Assembly (NCBI GenBank): GCA_022870705.1 | Contig: CP072107.1 | Location: 248,001 to 312,000, forward strand | Direction of reading: 5' to 3' | Origin: Oscillospiraceae bacterium CM | GTDB lineage: Bacteria > Bacillota > Clostridia > Oscillospirales > Oscillospiraceae | DNA length: 64,000 nucleotides | Part shown: one piece after another, positions 40,997 through 49,057 of the stretch | Layout: each line of letters opens with the position of its first letter | Numbering within the stretch: the first letter of the stretch is position 1 | Made by a program: the position numbers and the translations under genes | The notes under the pieces: generated by a model | What the model saw: the letters and a program-made list of their open reading frames with translations, nothing else | The model's database searches: none | What the model was told of the DNA's origin: nothing

Positions 40997-42644
40997 ATTC
41001 GGCGGTGATGCTTTCCTCGACTATATAGCCGCCTCCGAAGATGATTTCCAGTTTGCCGTCCGGATAGACCTTGATGCATTCGATCATCTGGCGGACGATG
41101 GAGTCGTCATATTGAAACCCGCTTTGCTCCCGTTCCGTGATTACCCGCTGGATCTGGTCGAGGCGCTCATTGGGCGAGTTGTCCGAGCTGGCAAGCTCCT
41201 GAATGGCGTTGATGTGGTTCTTGAGGAGCGTGATGGTGTCGGAAATCTGCTTGAACTCATCCTCGCGGCTTTCGATGTCATTTCCGGTCTGGACGCTCTC
41301 ATTGATCATTTCAAGCATTTTTCGATTCAGCGCGTCGACCTTCCGCTGGAGCAGGTCGACCTCGTCAGAGCATCCGTTTAATCCGATTGCTTCGCTGATG
41401 GTCGCTTTCATAAGCGCCATGTAGGTAGCTCTGTCTTCCTCGTTAAACCTGTTGAGCGCCCGCATGATAGCATTTTGGAGCGCTATTTCGTCGATGGTAA
41501 CGGATTCCTTGCAGTACTTTTTTCCGTAGTCGAGCCGGTTGATGCACCGCCAGACGACTCGCTTTTGCTTGTAGGCAGTCCAAGTGACTCTCTTGTAGCG
41601 GCTGCCGCATTCCCCACAGATCAGGACGTCCGTCAGGGCGAATTTGGAGTATTTCCCCGTTGATGTGATGGAGGTCTTTGAGGATTTCGGAGTCACCGTT
41701 TTTCTCCTGATGAGTTCCTCCTGCACCTTGTGGAAGGTATCGCGGTTGATAATAGCTGGATGACTGTTCTGCACAAAATACATCGGCGCTTCGCCGGTAT
41801 TCTTGCGCCTCGTTTTGGAGATGCAATCAACAGTCACGGTTTTCTGGAGGATTGAGTCCCCGCAGTATTTCTCGTTTGCAAGGACGTTGGCAATCATGGA
41901 ACTGCTGAATGAGAAACTCTTGCCGGGGGCTACCGTGTTTTCCGATTTCAAGGCCGCCGATATTCGAGCGGGCGTGTTACCGGCAAGGTACATATTGAAG
42001 ATCCGTTTTACGATTGCCGCTTCTTCAGGCACGACCTCCGGCATACCATCCTCGCCCTTTTTATAGCCGAGGAGCTTCTTGTACATGAAGATGGCGTTGC
42101 CGTCCTCGAACTTCTTTCGGTAGCTCCATGTAATGTTTTTACTCATGCTCTCAGACTCGGACTGAGCGAAGCCGGCGTATATGACGAGGTAGAGCTCACT
42201 GTCGATTTTGAGTGTGTCGATGTTCTGTTCCTCGAAGAAGACACCGATCCCTCTGGATTTGAGGACTCGCACATGATCCAGACAGTCTACGGTGTTTCTG
42301 GCAAATCGGGAGACGGATTTGGTGATGATGTAGTCGATTTTCCCGGCAAGGCAGTCGTTGATCATCTTTTTAAACTCAGGGCGCTTGTCTGCGCGAGTTC
42401 CTGAAATGCCTTCATCGGCATATAGCCCAGCGAATTCCCAGTCCGTCCGTGCGGCGATCATCTCCGTGTAAACCTTCTTTTGGGTGGTGTAGGAGGTGAG
42501 CTGTTCCTCGCTGTCGGTGGAGACTCGGCAGTATGCCGCCACGCGCTGTTGCCGGTACTTTTCCTTGTCTACAATCAGTGAGCGCTTTGGCTCAATGACC
42601 GTTATTGTCTTTTTCGGTATTTTGGTTACTTGCATTGTCATCAT
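40995..42644 (-). CDS. Large serine recombinase
   Basis: A 549-residue recombinase with a full set of domains: catalytic (AAYCRVSTDSEEQLTSY, DEGISGTRAD, TKSVSRFARN), recombinase (VVPEEAAIVKRIFNMYL, LANEKYCGD), zinc ribbon (LICGECGSRYKR, with two further Cys) and a coiled coil near residues 440-500. The ATG at 42644 lies inside the end of the preceding recombinase gene (52-nt overlap); the longer frame upstream is antisense-like. It is the last of three recombinases in one operon. Confidence 0.9.
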   Translation of the reverse strand: MMTMQVTKIPKKTITVIEPKRSLIVDKEKYRQQRVAAYCRVSTDSEEQLTSYTTQKKVYTEMIAARTDWEFAGLYADEGISGTRADKRPEFKKMINDCLAGKIDYIITKSVSRFARNTVDCLDHVRVLKSRGIGVFFEEQNIDTLKIDSELYLVIYAGFAQSESESMSKNITWSYRKKFEDGNAIFMYKKLLGYKKGEDGMPEVVPEEAAIVKRIFNMYLAGNTPARISAALKSENTVAPGKSFSFSSSMIANVLANEKYCGDSILQKTVTVDCISKTRRKNTGEAPMYFVQNSHPAIINRDTFHKVQEELIRRKTVTPKSSKTSITSTGKYSKFALTDVLICGECGSRYKRVTWTAYKQKRVVWRCINRLDYGKKYCKESVTIDEIALQNAIMRALNRFNEEDRATYMALMKATISEAIGLNGCSDEVDLLQRKVDALNRKMLEMINESVQTGNDIESREDEFKQISDTITLLKNHINAIQELASSDNSPNERLDQIQRVITEREQSGFQYDDSIVRQMIECIKVYPDGKLEIIFGGGYIVEESITAE

Positions 42645-43497
42645 CTCCGATTTCCGTGTCTGTCTTGGTATGAAGCATGACTCTGCCGCTGCCATCAAGG
42701 GATATGAAGCTGATGAGGTCGGTGAAGTAGCTCTCGCTGAATTCATCCTGCGGCGTCATCATCTCGGCTCGTTTTTGCGCTATTGCGGCGGCGATATTCA
42801 TCTTCGTTTCACTCTCGCGGTAGAGCTGGCTTGCCATTTCTGTGGTCTTTGCGATTATGAGTTCCTCATTGGGATTGTCCCGTTCAAGCTCGAGACTGAT
42901 TTCGTTATTTAACTTCAGAACAGCCGGGGACAATTCCGGGCGCTTTTTCGGCCTTGGGACGAGGAGCTTTGTATTGGTGATAATTCGGTTCATCAGCACA
43001 TTGATCTTTTCGAGAAGCTGGGTATCTCCGATTCGAACCATGATTCCGCACTCGTCATTCGTACACATCCAGCTTTCCCTGATGCGGTGCTTTGCGCTGA
43101 CACGCCGCTTCATCGGCGCTCCGCACTCCTGGCAGCGGACATAGTCCCGCAGAAGGTTGATTGCAGCGGAATCCTTTTCGAAGGTGTTGCGCTGTCTGGC
43201 TGTCTTCAGACTGGTTGCTGTTTCATAGAGCGTTTCATCAATGATGGAGTCATATTCTTCATCGCCGGTGTACTTGGCGTTGTCGATGATTCTGGCGATA
43301 CGTGCTTTATCCCATGTGTCTGTACGCTCACTGTAAGGGATCTTTCGCCCTGTCAGCTCCTCGGCAATGGCTTTCAGCGACGCGCCGGCAATGTAGGCAT
43401 CGAATATCTCTCGAATCACATCGGCTTCGGTGTGTTCAATGACTGTTCTGCCATTTCGGATCGTATAGCCATATGGGATGTAGCGTATCTTTTTCAT
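42592..43497 (-). CDS. Recombinase-domain protein without a catalytic domain
   Basis: A 301-residue protein that begins directly with the recombinase (DNA-binding) domain: YIPYGYTIRNGRTVI, EADVIREIFDAYIAG, and then a zinc ribbon (RCQECGAPMKRR, CTNDECG). The resolvase catalytic domain is absent. It lies between two complete recombinases and overlaps the second, so it is maintained as part of a trio. It probably acts as a DNA-binding partner in the recombination complex. Confidence 0.85.
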   Translation of the reverse strand: MKKIRYIPYGYTIRNGRTVIEHTEADVIREIFDAYIAGASLKAIAEELTGRKIPYSERTDTWDKARIARIIDNAKYTGDEEYDSIIDETLYETATSLKTARQRNTFEKDSAAINLLRDYVRCQECGAPMKRRVSAKHRIRESWMCTNDECGIMVRIGDTQLLEKINVLMNRIITNTKLLVPRPKKRPELSPAVLKLNNEISLELERDNPNEELIIAKTTEMASQLYRESETKMNIAAAIAQKRAEMMTPQDEFSESYFTDLISFISLDGSGRVMLHTKTDTEIGDDDNASNQNTEKDNNGH

Positions 43498-43511
43498 GCC
43501 TTATCTCCTGT

Positions 43512-45062
43512 TCAAATCAGCTCTGTGAAACGGAGTCCGCCAATCACAGTCAGCGTCATTTCATCGTTTGGGTCGATAGAAATTGCCTTTACAACCTCGG
43601 CGAACAGCTTCTCATCGAAACGCTCGAGCGGGTCTTCCAGCTCGTCCAAAATGGTCTTCAGATGCTTCACTTCTTCGAGCATTTGGATGATGTGAGAGTC
43701 CAGCTCCGTCTTGCGTTCCTTTTTCAGCGTGGCAAGCTGGTTGTTGATGTCGCGGGACTGGGTCTGATGCACTTCAGCGGCAAGGTAGCCTTTGGCGCGG
43801 AGCTGCTCGAGCACGAGGAGCTTTGCGTTCAGTTCAGCGATGCTCTGACTCATCTCACGAGCGGCGATATTGTTTTTCTTATATAGCAGGACGGCGGACT
43901 CGAGCCGGGATATCACTTGCCCGAGTATGTCCTCCTGCCCGAAGCGGAGCTTATTGACCATCGCTGTGAACCCGTCGTAGATGCGTTCTTCGCTATAATA
44001 GTTCGAGTTGCAGGCGTTTCTGTCGTTGACATGCCGACAGCATGCCCATTTGATGGTTCCCGACACAAGGCGTCTACGAAAATACGAGCCGCATTCAGTA
44101 CACTGAATGCGGCTCGTAAGAGGATATATATTCTGTGTTGCAACCTTCGAAAAGTTGTCCTGTCTCTTTTGTAATAGCTCTTGAACCTTGGCAAAGGTAT
44201 CTTGGTCGATCAGCGGGGCGTGAGTGCCTTTTGCGTAGAACTGATCTTCCTGACCTCTGTTTGCGTATTGTTTGAACGGGACTGTCGTATCACGGTATGT
44301 TTTTTGATAGCGGCAATCGCCGATATACCTTTCGTTTTTAAGGATGTACGCGACCTTCGCCGAGCGCCAAGTGCCTTTCCCCGTTTTTGTCAGGATGTAG
44401 CGGTTGTTCAGCTCCCGAGCTATCTCGGTCGTGGAGCATCCGTTCAGGTACATTCTGAATATTGAACGGACGATTTCTGCTTCCGGTTCATATATCGTCA
44501 GTTCCTTTTCTATGAGACAGAATCCGTATGGCGCATTGCTGTCCACATACTCCCCGTCCTCCATGCGCTTGACAATAGAGAGGCGCTGGTTTTGGGAGAT
44601 TGCTTTGGATTCTTCCTGTGCAATGGCGGAGAAGGTGTTCAGAAGCATCTCGTCGCCAAGCGCAAGGGTGAATATTCCTTCCTTCTCGAACTGGATGCCG
44701 ATGCCGAGAAGCTTCAGCTTGCGGACATATACGAGCGACTCTTTTGCGTTTCTGGCGAATCGGGATACCGACTTCGTGATGATGAGGTCGATCTGGTGAA
44801 GCTCGCACATATGGATCATGCGCTGGAACTCGGTGCGGTTATCCGCTTTCATACCAGAAAGCCCCTCGTCAGCGAATATCTCTACCAGTTCCCAGTCTTT
44901 GCGCTTCTGGATCATACTGGTGTACACCCGCATCTGGTTCGCATAGGAGTTTTGCTGATCAGCCGAATTGGACGATACTCGGCAATAAGCGGCGACTCTT
45001 GACTTCACCATGGCTTTCCGTGTGATTGGCGATATCAGTCTTGCTTCGGGCATCAGCGTCAA
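43512..45062 (-). CDS. Large serine recombinase
   Basis: A 516-residue recombinase: catalytic domain (VAAYCRVSSNSADQQNSY, DEGLSGMKAD, TKSVSRFARN), recombinase domain (IYEPEAEIVRSIFRMYLNG, LKNERYIGDC), zinc ribbon (CTECGSYFRRR, CCRHVNDRNAC) and a coiled coil near 380-440. It is the first gene of the recombinase trio. The 18-bp inverted-repeat copy (45075-45092) and a perfect 27-bp palindrome (45113-45139) lie directly upstream. Confidence 0.9.
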   Translation of the reverse strand: MTLMPEARLISPITRKAMVKSRVAAYCRVSSNSADQQNSYANQMRVYTSMIQKRKDWELVEIFADEGLSGMKADNRTEFQRMIHMCELHQIDLIITKSVSRFARNAKESLVYVRKLKLLGIGIQFEKEGIFTLALGDEMLLNTFSAIAQEESKAISQNQRLSIVKRMEDGEYVDSNAPYGFCLIEKELTIYEPEAEIVRSIFRMYLNGCSTTEIARELNNRYILTKTGKGTWRSAKVAYILKNERYIGDCRYQKTYRDTTVPFKQYANRGQEDQFYAKGTHAPLIDQDTFAKVQELLQKRQDNFSKVATQNIYPLTSRIQCTECGSYFRRRLVSGTIKWACCRHVNDRNACNSNYYSEERIYDGFTAMVNKLRFGQEDILGQVISRLESAVLLYKKNNIAAREMSQSIAELNAKLLVLEQLRAKGYLAAEVHQTQSRDINNQLATLKKERKTELDSHIIQMLEEVKHLKTILDELEDPLERFDEKLFAEVVKAISIDPNDEMTLTVIGGLRFTELI

Positions 45063-45074
45063 CTCCCTTCCTCA

Positions 45075-45092
45075 AAAAGTGATTATGTTTTC
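45075..45092 (-). repeat. Inverted copy of the 18-bp sequence at 32488-32505
   Basis: An exact reverse complement of GAAAACATAATCACTTTT, located 13 bp before the start of the first recombinase of the trio. Confidence 0.5.
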
Positions 45093-45112
45093 GCGGTTTT
45101 TGTATATGTTTT

Positions 45113-45139
45113 GGTCTGTATCATATTATGATACAGACC
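45113..45139. promoter_or_regulatory. Perfect 27-bp palindrome upstream of the recombinase trio
   Basis: GGTCTGTATCATA, a single T and TATGATACAGACC. It could be an operator or a recombination crossover site. It has no U tract and is not a terminator. Confidence 0.6.
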
Positions 45140-45217
45140 TCCGGTCGGCCGGCAACACACATTATACCGACACCTTTTCCGAATAGCTACACAATTATGA
45201 GGAAAAGAGAGAAAGAA

Positions 45218-45385
45218 TTATTCCGCCAAAACGATGTCCGCGCCGGTCAGTTGGAGGTAGTAGCTTTTTGCCCGCAGATACTCCTTTTGGGTAATGGAGC
45301 CGAGGCTGAGGATCTCCTTCAGAACGCTCATAATGAAGAGGTAGTTGGCGTTTTTGGTATTCAAATGAGATAGCATATGCCTCAT
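45218..45385 (-). CDS. SHOCT-domain-like small protein
   Basis: A 55-residue protein that ends with a short helical SHOCT-like motif (VLKEILSLGSITQKEYLRAK). The ATG at 45385 overlaps the stop of the upstream gene by 1 nt; an ATG at 45376 is the alternative. SHOCT peptides often accompany island proteins and may help oligomerisation. Confidence 0.6.
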   Translation of the reverse strand: MRHMLSHLNTKNANYLFIMSVLKEILSLGSITQKEYLRAKSYYLQLTGADIVLAE

Positions 45386-45957
45386 CACCTCGCTACGTGC
45401 TTGACGGTATCTTTCTCCCATTCTTCGGGATGATACTCGTCGCCGTAATCGTCCTCAACGGTAGCACCGTCGCTGTCATAGTCCTCCGGCTCGCAATCGC
45501 CAAAGTAGCCGTCTCTGATTTCCCTCGCGTAGCGGCGTTCCTCCAGGTCGTTCAGGAACCTGTCGACATCATAGTCGATACTCATCTTTTTGGTATCATA
45601 CCGACCTCGACCGGGAGACCATATCTGGACGCCCTGGTTTTCAAGACAGGTCATAATATCCAGACTCATGAGCAGAGTGGTGTTGAGCTGATCCATGCTC
45701 TTGATGATCAGAACATCAAAGGCATTGTCTTTGGCTGCCTGAAGCATTTGGGCCAATCCGTGACCGCCGTTTCTGCTGTTGAAATCGATGGAAAAGCCAG
45801 TAAGAGTGAAAGCCTGCTCGTTGGCATAGGAGCGCAGAGAGTCTTCCAGAGTATCATAGTAGGGGTCGAGGCTGCGAACGCTCCTGATATAGATCCATGC
45901 GCGTTTGCCAATATCCTCGGCAGCGGCGTTCTTTGAGCATTTGTTATCCTTGTTCAT
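45385..45957 (-). CDS. Degenerate resolvase-fold protein
   Basis: A 190-residue protein. Its first 125 residues follow the serine-recombinase catalytic fold (AWIYIRSVRSLDPYYDTLED, then DVLIIKSMDQLNT where active enzymes have TKSVSRFARN). The catalytic R-V-S is displaced and the Arg residues of the second motif are missing, so it is probably inactive. The C-terminus is very acidic and Tyr-rich. It is the second serine-recombinase-like protein without an active site in this window. Confidence 0.6.
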   Translation of the reverse strand: MNKDNKCSKNAAAEDIGKRAWIYIRSVRSLDPYYDTLEDSLRSYANEQAFTLTGFSIDFNSRNGGHGLAQMLQAAKDNAFDVLIIKSMDQLNTTLLMSLDIMTCLENQGVQIWSPGRGRYDTKKMSIDYDVDRFLNDLEERRYAREIRDGYFGDCEPEDYDSDGATVEDDYGDEYHPEEWEKDTVKHVAR

Positions 45958-46000
45958 TTATGTATTCCTCCTGAAGTATTCAAGTTTAATGACACAAAAA

Positions 46001-46480
46001 CGGGGATAGTCTCTTTTAAAGGGACGGCTATCCCCGTGGCTTCTATCATTAAGCCTTAGTAATTGCATGGCTCTATTCGACACTACTTCCCGAGCCAGGG
46101 CGACGAACGAGAACAGCGGCTGGCGCCGCTTCACAGGATTCTAACCTCCCCGAGGATCTCTCCGGGCTGCCCCCATTGCGTGTGGCTGTGGCTGGACAGG
46201 CGTACCATTGTAGGTTGACAAGGTCATTGCGGGACAGCGTACCACTGCTGTCCTTCGGTCGGATGGGTACCGCTCGCACCTCTTTGGCCGTCTTTTCCGG
46301 CGGGCTATTCCCGCCGTAGGTGGTCTTGGCGCATCCCCCGATATCGCTTGTCCCTTTCGGGCTTGTCAACTGATGTGTTCAGGTCGTCGGATATGACCGC
46401 ACATTGGCGGTGTTTTTCAAAGTGCAGAGAGAAGGATTATTTACCCCCTCACTGTGTAGCCGACGAGAAGGCGTTTTTTA
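46001..46480 (-). ncRNA. Large structured RNA candidate with intrinsic terminator
   Basis: On the minus strand, GUUGACAAG (46370-46362) pairs with CUUGUCAAC (46222-46214), enclosing perfect hairpins CGGCGGG/CCCGCCG (46316-46298) and GGACAGC/GCUGUCC (46253-46232) and a GAAA-capped CCC/GGG stem. A GCGGC/GCCGC hairpin follows at 46129-46116. The 3' end is a terminator (CGGGGATAG/CTATCCCCG, 46036-46001) with a U-rich tail. A 98-codon frame crosses it, but that frame has an odd composition and no ribosome site. The 5' end is a guess. No Rfam family was recognised. Confidence 0.55.
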
Positions 46481-46496
46481 GAACCAAAATCGAAAA

Positions 46497-46961
46497 TTAT
46501 TTTAGAAATCTTTTGATTCGTTCAATTCGCTTGCCCACGCCGCGCTGTGATATACCGATTCTTGTGGCAATTTCGCTCTGGGTGTATTCGTCAAAAACAT
46601 ACAATGTTAGCAACTCTACATCTTCTGAGGATAGGGCGGATAACTTTGAGAACAACTCGCAGTCATAAACTGTCTCAATCCAACTGTGTCGCCCTGAAAA
46701 GTCAGATTCGCTGAAGGAAACCTTCAGCAAATCAAACTTTTTAAAGAGTCCGGACATTTCGTCCTCATCTTCGCTGATTGACTCAGTTGGAAGAGGTTGC
46801 GTGCGCTCACGATACCTGCGCTCACTGAGGAAGGCAGCGCTGTCAAACTCATAAAGTGTGTCAATGTTCTCTTTGCTCATTCCAGCTTTACGGTATTTCT
46901 TGCGGAGGATTGCCCACCGCTGTTCGAACTTTTTTCTTTCCGCGGCATTATTGAAACCCAT
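46497..46961 (-). CDS. Sigma-70-like region 4 protein
   Basis: A 154-residue protein with a C-terminal region 4 helix-turn-helix (LSSEDVELLTLYVFDEYTQS, IATRIGISQRGVGKRIERIK). Regions 1 and 2 are not recognisable, so it is more likely an island-borne regulator of the phage type than a full sigma factor. A perfect stem at 46981-47012 lies just upstream of its ribosome site. The structured RNA begins right after its stop codon. Confidence 0.72.
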   Translation of the reverse strand: MGFNNAAERKKFEQRWAILRKKYRKAGMSKENIDTLYEFDSAAFLSERRYRERTQPLPTESISEDEDEMSGLFKKFDLLKVSFSESDFSGRHSWIETVYDCELFSKLSALSSEDVELLTLYVFDEYTQSEIATRIGISQRGVGKRIERIKRFLK

Positions 46962-46980
46962 TGTCCATTCTCCTTATCGT

Positions 46981-47012
46981 TTTTGGTTTTCGTGCGGGAG
47001 TGAAAACCAAAA
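46981..47012. promoter_or_regulatory. Hairpin in the leader of the sigma-like gene
   Basis: TTTTGGTTTT and AAAACCAAAA form a perfect 10-bp stem with a 12-nt loop, about 20 bp upstream of the ATG at 46961. It may be an mRNA stem or an operator. Confidence 0.4.
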
Positions 47013-47093
47013 CGGCGGAGGAGAACGGCAACCGGTGCCTGTGCGATTACGGTGCTTGTCCATGCCAACTCTCCCAAAATGGGCAGCAAAAAA

Positions 47094-47124
47094 GGCCGGG
47101 CGCGATGATAATTCGCGCCCGGCC
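47094..47124 (-). terminator. GC-rich intrinsic terminator
   Basis: GGCCGGGCGCGA and TCGCGCCCGGCC form a perfect 12-bp stem followed on the minus strand by TTTTTTGC. Confidence 0.8.
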
Positions 47125-47162
47125 TCTTAAGCCCCTTTATTGGCTGGAGAGGATATAGAAAA

Positions 47163-47192
47163 GCCGCAAGACCTCTTTTGTGGTCTTGCGGC
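47163..47192 (-). terminator. Intrinsic terminator after the DUF1492-like gene
   Basis: GCCGCAAGACC and GGTCTTGCGGC form a perfect 11-bp stem followed on the minus strand by TTTTCTAT. With the hairpin at 47094 it makes a tandem terminator. Confidence 0.75.
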
Positions 47193-47288
47193 GTATAGTC
47201 AGTATTCCCCAGCATGGACAGTGTAGCATATTGACAGTCGCTTGGGAGTAGGAAAAGGGTCGGAACTTAGTCGTTATATGGTCGGTAT

Positions 47289-47819
47289 TCAGTCGGTAAA
47301 CAGTCGGCGCAGCTCAGGTAGTGTATACCCGAACAGGCAAACACCAAATAGGTGAAGAGCCTCTCTCTTTCTGTCGTAGAACACACTGCGCTCAATATTC
47401 AGCGCTTCGGAAAGCTCAGGCTCCGTCAGCGGAAAACGGCTGATGTATTGCTTGTCCAAAATCTCATAGTAAATCTCGCCATAAACGGGATAATCCCGCA
47501 TACGGAGCAATGCCTTATCAATCAGGTCGATGTACATTCGGGTTTCACAAATGCAGCAGACACGCTCGGCAAAGCGCTCCGTTTCTATATCGGGCGCGAA
47601 GTCGGCGAGATACCTGAACCCGACCTCCACATTGCGGTTCCCGATTTCATAAGTGTGATCCCGTATTTCCTCAAGACGTTCGCTGATTGCCCATGTGACG
47701 TCTCGATAGACTGTGAGTAACAGCCGTGAGCGGTGGAACACGGCGTCGCTGTCCATGCCGAGAGATGCGAGTTTTGCTTTATGCTTGCGTAATGCAGCAG
47801 TTTCTTTTGCCATCTCCAA
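47289..47819 (-). CDS. DUF1492/ArpU-like phage-type regulator
   Basis: A 176-residue helical protein. The C-terminal half (YYEILDKQYISRFPLTEPEL, SEALNIERSVFYDRKREALH) resembles the sigma-like HTH end of DUF1492/ArpU family proteins, which act as late-gene regulators in phages and appear in island elements. The ATG lies behind GGAGG. Paired with the sigma-like gene downstream, it suggests a regulatory block of phage origin, but no phage structural genes are nearby. Confidence 0.65.
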   Translation of the reverse strand: MEMAKETAALRKHKAKLASLGMDSDAVFHRSRLLLTVYRDVTWAISERLEEIRDHTYEIGNRNVEVGFRYLADFAPDIETERFAERVCCICETRMYIDLIDKALLRMRDYPVYGEIYYEILDKQYISRFPLTEPELSEALNIERSVFYDRKREALHLFGVCLFGYTLPELRRLFTD

Positions 47820-47915
47820 ACCTCCCTTGAGCCATAAGCGGCAATATAAACCTTGTTAGCACTCGAGCTAACACAAAGTGGAAAGAGCGGCGGGGCCTTA
47901 ACCCCGCCTGCGAAG

Positions 47916-48671
47916 CTAATCTCTGTCACACATAATTACTCCAACCGAACGCAGATACCCCGCTTGCTTTAGCCTGATTCGTACCGCTGTCCGAGAAACG
48001 TCAAAAATCTCTGTCAGTTCCGTTATCACGCCTGCAGTCTCTTTGGAGCCGTATCCATCCAGAATATAGCTGCCGGCATGATGACTTTTCATGACCGCTT
48101 GGGCCGTGGGGTAGAAGACGCTCGCAGGCATCAGCATGGCCGAGGCGAACTTGTCCGCCTGCCATTCCTTCCAGTCCTTTTCCGACCAGTACCCTCGTGG
48201 CTTTTGTCTGCTTGACTCAGCCTCTCTGCACATGATATAGCTGCCCGTTTTGCGAAGACAGTATTTCCGGTCATCTGGATAGTACATCTGCCGGTGGATG
48301 ATCCAGTGGGCGACCTCATGTGAAATGGTAAAGCGGCGACGGTGGTGGTGTTCCTCCGGCATGAGCCTCGCATCGATGACGATTGTGCCACTCATAATGA
48401 GCTCCTGTTGCAATTGCTTTTCGAGGGACATGAGCTCCATTTTATAATCATGGAAATTAATTAAGCCAAGGACAGTGCCGTGGGCGGATAGGTATCGATC
48501 TATGATCGTCAGACTGTAGGCTTCATCCGCCAACGCCTCAATATCGAGGGGCTGTGCCTTTTCCAGCATATATGGCGAGTATTCTCGCAGGACAAGCTCA
48601 GCAACGCTATCGAAGTCTTTGCTGCTGAACAGATACATGCCGTCGCTCTTTTGGGCTAATGGAATCTGCAT
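47916..48671 (-). CDS. ImmA/IrrE-family metallopeptidase
   Basis: A 251-residue predicted Zn protease with the active-site motif HEVAH in FTISHEVAHWIIHRQ near residue 115 and a downstream Glu-rich helix (ADKFASAMLMPASVFYPT), as in ImmA. This family cleaves XRE repressors to derepress mobile elements. An XRE gene lies 6 bp upstream in the same direction and is the likely substrate. The C-terminal part has an HTH-like pattern (IFDVSRTAVRIRLKQAGYL). Confidence 0.88.
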   Translation of the reverse strand: MQIPLAQKSDGMYLFSSKDFDSVAELVLREYSPYMLEKAQPLDIEALADEAYSLTIIDRYLSAHGTVLGLINFHDYKMELMSLEKQLQQELIMSGTIVIDARLMPEEHHHRRRFTISHEVAHWIIHRQMYYPDDRKYCLRKTGSYIMCREAESSRQKPRGYWSEKDWKEWQADKFASAMLMPASVFYPTAQAVMKSHHAGSYILDGYGSKETAGVITELTEIFDVSRTAVRIRLKQAGYLRSVGVIMCDRD

Positions 48672-48677
48672 GATAAT

Positions 48678-49040
48678 CTACCCTCCGTTATCTATAGACT
48701 CAATTATCCTGATCCACATGGTATCCGGAATGTTGCAGTCGCGCGCTTTTCGGAGCGCGACTCTCGCCAGATCCGACTGTTGGATGTAGGCTGTGAGGTC
48801 TGGGTACACACCCTGCCGCCGACCGCCGACCAGATCGTAGAGCATATTTTCATCATCCTGCGTCAGAAGAAGATATTTGATAAAGGCCGGGAGGAGTTTT
48901 TCAGAAGGAGTACGGTTGCCTTTCTCGATATCGTGAAGGTAGGGCGCAGCAATTTCTAACTCTGCGGCAAGACCGCGCAGGGTTTTTCCAAGCCGCTCCC
49001 GCTTCTCCCGTATAAAGCTGCCGAGCGTTAGCGTGTCCAT
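48678..49040 (-). CDS. XRE-family transcriptional regulator paired with ImmA/IrrE
   Basis: A 120-residue repressor-type protein with an N-terminal HTH: FIREKRERLGKTLRGLAAEL, PYLHDIEKGNRTPSEKLL. It lies 17 bp after the polymerase gene and 6 bp before ImmA, so polymerase, repressor and protease form one operon. This matches a DNA-damage-inducible switch in which ImmA inactivates the repressor. Confidence 0.85.
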   Translation of the reverse strand: MDTLTLGSFIREKRERLGKTLRGLAAELEIAAPYLHDIEKGNRTPSEKLLPAFIKYLLLTQDDENMLYDLVGGRRQGVYPDLTAYIQQSDLARVALRKARDCNIPDTMWIRIIESIDNGG

Positions 49041-49057
49041 GTTGAGCTTCCTTTCCG

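Noticed and set aside
46073-46369. 98-codon minus-strand frame that recurs as a hypothetical protein
   Set aside because: No ribosome site, unusual composition, and it runs through several perfect RNA hairpins. Treated as a by-product of a structured RNA.
46497-47819. Prophage
   Set aside because: A sigma-like factor and an ArpU-like regulator alone are not enough; no capsid, tail, terminase or lysis genes are in the window.
47848-47876. CIRCE-like half site (TTAGCACTC) before the DUF1492-like gene
   Set aside because: The second half does not follow after the required 9-nt spacer and no heat-shock gene is near.
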